From contig NZ_NFSC01000026.1 of the NCBI RefSeq assembly GCF_002157505.1, forward strand, positions 124,001 to 188,000: a stretch of DNA of 64,000 nucleotides, read 5' to 3'. The translations under genes were made by a program, and so were the position numbers. The stretch comes from Arthrobacter agilis (GTDB lineage: Bacteria; Actinomycetota; Actinomycetes; Actinomycetales; Micrococcaceae). A model generated the notes under the pieces. It had not been told where the DNA came from. It made no database searches and worked only from the letters and a program-made list of their open reading frames with translations. This document shows, piece by piece, positions 62,519 to 64,000 of the stretch (position 1 is its first letter; each line of letters begins with the position of its first letter).

Positions 62519-63643
62519 CTACTGGTTGGGAAGCCGCACGGGCATCAACAGGTACTTATAGTCTTGCCTGTCCTCGCCCGACGCGTCATCCTGCGCCGAC
62601 ATCACCGCGGGCTTGGGGGGTGAGGTAAAGGAGAACCGGACGTACGGGCTGCTGAAGGCTCCGAGTCCCTCGCTCAGATAGTGCGGGTTGAAGGCGACCG
62701 TGATGTCGTCGCCGTCCAGTGTCGCCTCGATGACTTCGGATGCCTGGGCGTCCTCGCCCGTACCCGCGTCCAGGGTCACCTGTCCCTCGGTGAAGGCGAG
62801 GCGCACCGGAGTGTTGCGTTCGGCGACCAGCGACACACGACGGACGGCCTCGACGAGCGTGCTCGTCTGGACCGTGGCATGGATCGGGGTGTTCTCGGGG
62901 AAGAGCGACCGGATCTTGGGGTAGTCGCCGTCCACGAGCAGGGACGTCGTGCGGCGTCCACCGGATTCGAAGCCGATCAGCTCGGAGTCGTCCGAGAACG
63001 CGATGTTCAGGTCTCCTGCGCCGCCAAGTGTCTTCGCGACCTCGTTGAGCGTCTTGGCCTTGACCAGTGCGCTGGTCGAGATTCCTGGCGTCGAAGGTTT
63101 CCAGGAGACCTCGCGCAGGGCCAGCCGGTAACGGTCGGTGGCGAGCAGGGTGATCAGATCATCCTCGATCTCCATGCGGACACCGGTCAGGATCGGCAGG
63201 GTGTCGTCACGGCTCGCGGCGATGATGACCTGCGAGACGGCCTGGGAGAAGGCATCACCGTCGACGATGCCACTGACCGCGGGGAGTTTGGGCAGCTCGG
63301 GGTACTCGCCCTCAGGCATGGTCGCGAGGTTGAAGCGGCTGTTGCGGCACGTCAGGGTCACTTTCGATCCATCGGTGGCTACCTCGACCGGAGCGGAGGG
63401 AAGACTGCGGCAGATGTCGGCGAGCAGCCGGCCGGAGACGAGGATCGTGCCCTCCTCCAGGACGTCCGCCGCGATCTCGAGGCGCGCGGAGATCTCGTAG
63501 TCGAAGCTAGCAAGGCTCAATGAACCGCCCTCGGCCCGGATGAGCAGTCCGGCAAGGACCGGTACGGGCGGACGGGGTGACAGGGAACGGGCGGTCCAGG
63601 ACACAGCCTCCGCAAGTACATCCCGCTCGACTCTGAATTTCAC
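62519..63643 (-). CDS. dnaN: DNA polymerase III beta sliding clamp
   Basis: A 374-residue clamp protein of three repeated domains. It starts MKFRVERDVLAEAVSWTARSL and ends with the conserved KYLLMPVRLPNQ, and LPILTGVRMEIEDDLITLLATDRYRLALRE is typical of domain 2. The dimeric ring holds polymerases, including DnaE2 via ImuB, on DNA. The GTG start lies 357 bp from the window end; dnaA is expected beyond it. Confidence 0.97.
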   Translation of the reverse strand: MKFRVERDVLAEAVSWTARSLSPRPPVPVLAGLLIRAEGGSLSLASFDYEISARLEIAADVLEEGTILVSGRLLADICRSLPSAPVEVATDGSKVTLTCRNSRFNLATMPEGEYPELPKLPAVSGIVDGDAFSQAVSQVIIAASRDDTLPILTGVRMEIEDDLITLLATDRYRLALREVSWKPSTPGISTSALVKAKTLNEVAKTLGGAGDLNIAFSDDSELIGFESGGRRTTSLLVDGDYPKIRSLFPENTPIHATVQTSTLVEAVRRVSLVAERNTPVRLAFTEGQVTLDAGTGEDAQASEVIEATLDGDDITVAFNPHYLSEGLGAFSSPYVRFSFTSPPKPAVMSAQDDASGEDRQDYKYLLMPVRLPNQ

Positions 63644-64000
63644 GGAGCAGTGCCGCCTTCCAAAAAAACAGCCACCGACGAAGCCGGCGGATGGTGGGTC
63701 GCATGTCGTACACGGAGGTGTCCGGGCACGGGGAACTACAACCCTACTGGGGAACAGCTTAGCCGGATAGCGGAGCTGCGAAGCAGGTCCGGGGAGGCGG
63801 GGGAACGGGGCGGACGGAACGTGGAATGTTATTTGACGAACTTTTGAAGTTTAAGGTTCGTAGTGTTAATAACTGCTGTGGATTCTGTGGATAAGTCCGC
63901 TGGGCGGGGCGCTGGTGCGGATCTGCCCTGTGGACAAGGTGTGCGTTCGGACGACGGCCCGCTGCAGGCGGTTGTGGGGAAAATCCTTGTCATTTCGCGG
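63644..64000. other. oriC: dnaN-proximal part of oriC
   Basis: No gene is present in these 357 bp. An AT-rich tract lies at about 63825-63877 and could be the unwinding element. DnaA boxes follow: TGTGGATTC (63877, weak), TGTGGATAA (63886-63894, perfect) and TGTGGACAA (63929-63937, one mismatch). In actinobacteria oriC lies between dnaA and dnaN, so the rest, with more boxes, should continue beyond the right edge. Confidence 0.85.

Overview
The window is chromosomal DNA of a high-GC actinobacterium, most likely a member of the Micrococcaceae close to Arthrobacter. The reasons are the strong GC-rich codon bias, the many GTG starts, the actinobacterial replication and cell-wall gene order, DciA between recF and gyrB, a mycobacterial-type ImuA/ImuB/DnaE2 mutasome, and LigD/Ku end joining. 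The genus is an inference from gene content; no 16S gene is present. I see no prophage, insertion sequence, integrase or CRISPR array.

The right half (about 37.6-64 kb) is the conserved origin-proximal core, laid out as in mycobacteria but mirrored. From the right edge it reads: part of oriC with an AT-rich tract and DnaA boxes, then dnaN, gnd, recF, dciA, gyrB, gyrA and a DUF3566 protein on the minus strand, and tRNA-Ile, a DLW-39 small protein and tRNA-Ala. An EamA transporter and a gene in the CwsA position follow, then ppiA, a rhomboid protease, crgA, a class E sortase, a 53-residue membrane protein and a glutamine amidotransferase. The plus-strand operon fhaA-fhaB-pstP-rodA-pbpA-pknA-pknB meets the amidotransferase tail to tail, and tRNA-Leu lies behind fhaA. 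Together these genes start replication, set DNA supercoiling and phospho-regulate polar cell-wall growth.

The left half (1-37.5 kb) is accessory and metabolic. It holds a sugar kinase, a stand-alone SEDS protein, a glyoxalase/hydrolase pair that looks like quinone detoxification, and a small alarmone synthetase. A likely malonate module follows (MatC-type carrier, CoA transferase, fused carboxyltransferase, divergent GntR regulator), then phosphoketolase, LigD and Ku with an SRPBCC protein between them, and a TrkH/TrkA potassium system. Next come a small heat-shock gene behind both a CIRCE and a HAIR-like operator, an orphan PstS behind three 11-nt Pho-box-like repeats, Dps, a GAF-ANTAR regulator, two SDR enzymes, a flavoprotein, and a DUF5997 protein divergent from a HTH-less LysR sensor domain. 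The LexA-boxed imuA-imuB-dnaE2 operon ends this half.

The points most worth following up are the three-gene malonate module (6981-12038), the tandem 15-bp repeat at the recF/dciA junction in which every copy carries a Shine-Dalgarno sequence plus an ATG (60242-60291), the DnaA-box cluster away from oriC (49755-49883), the DUF5997/LysR-domain pair (30246-31411), the dual stress operators on hsp20, and a recurring pattern of leaderless start codons.
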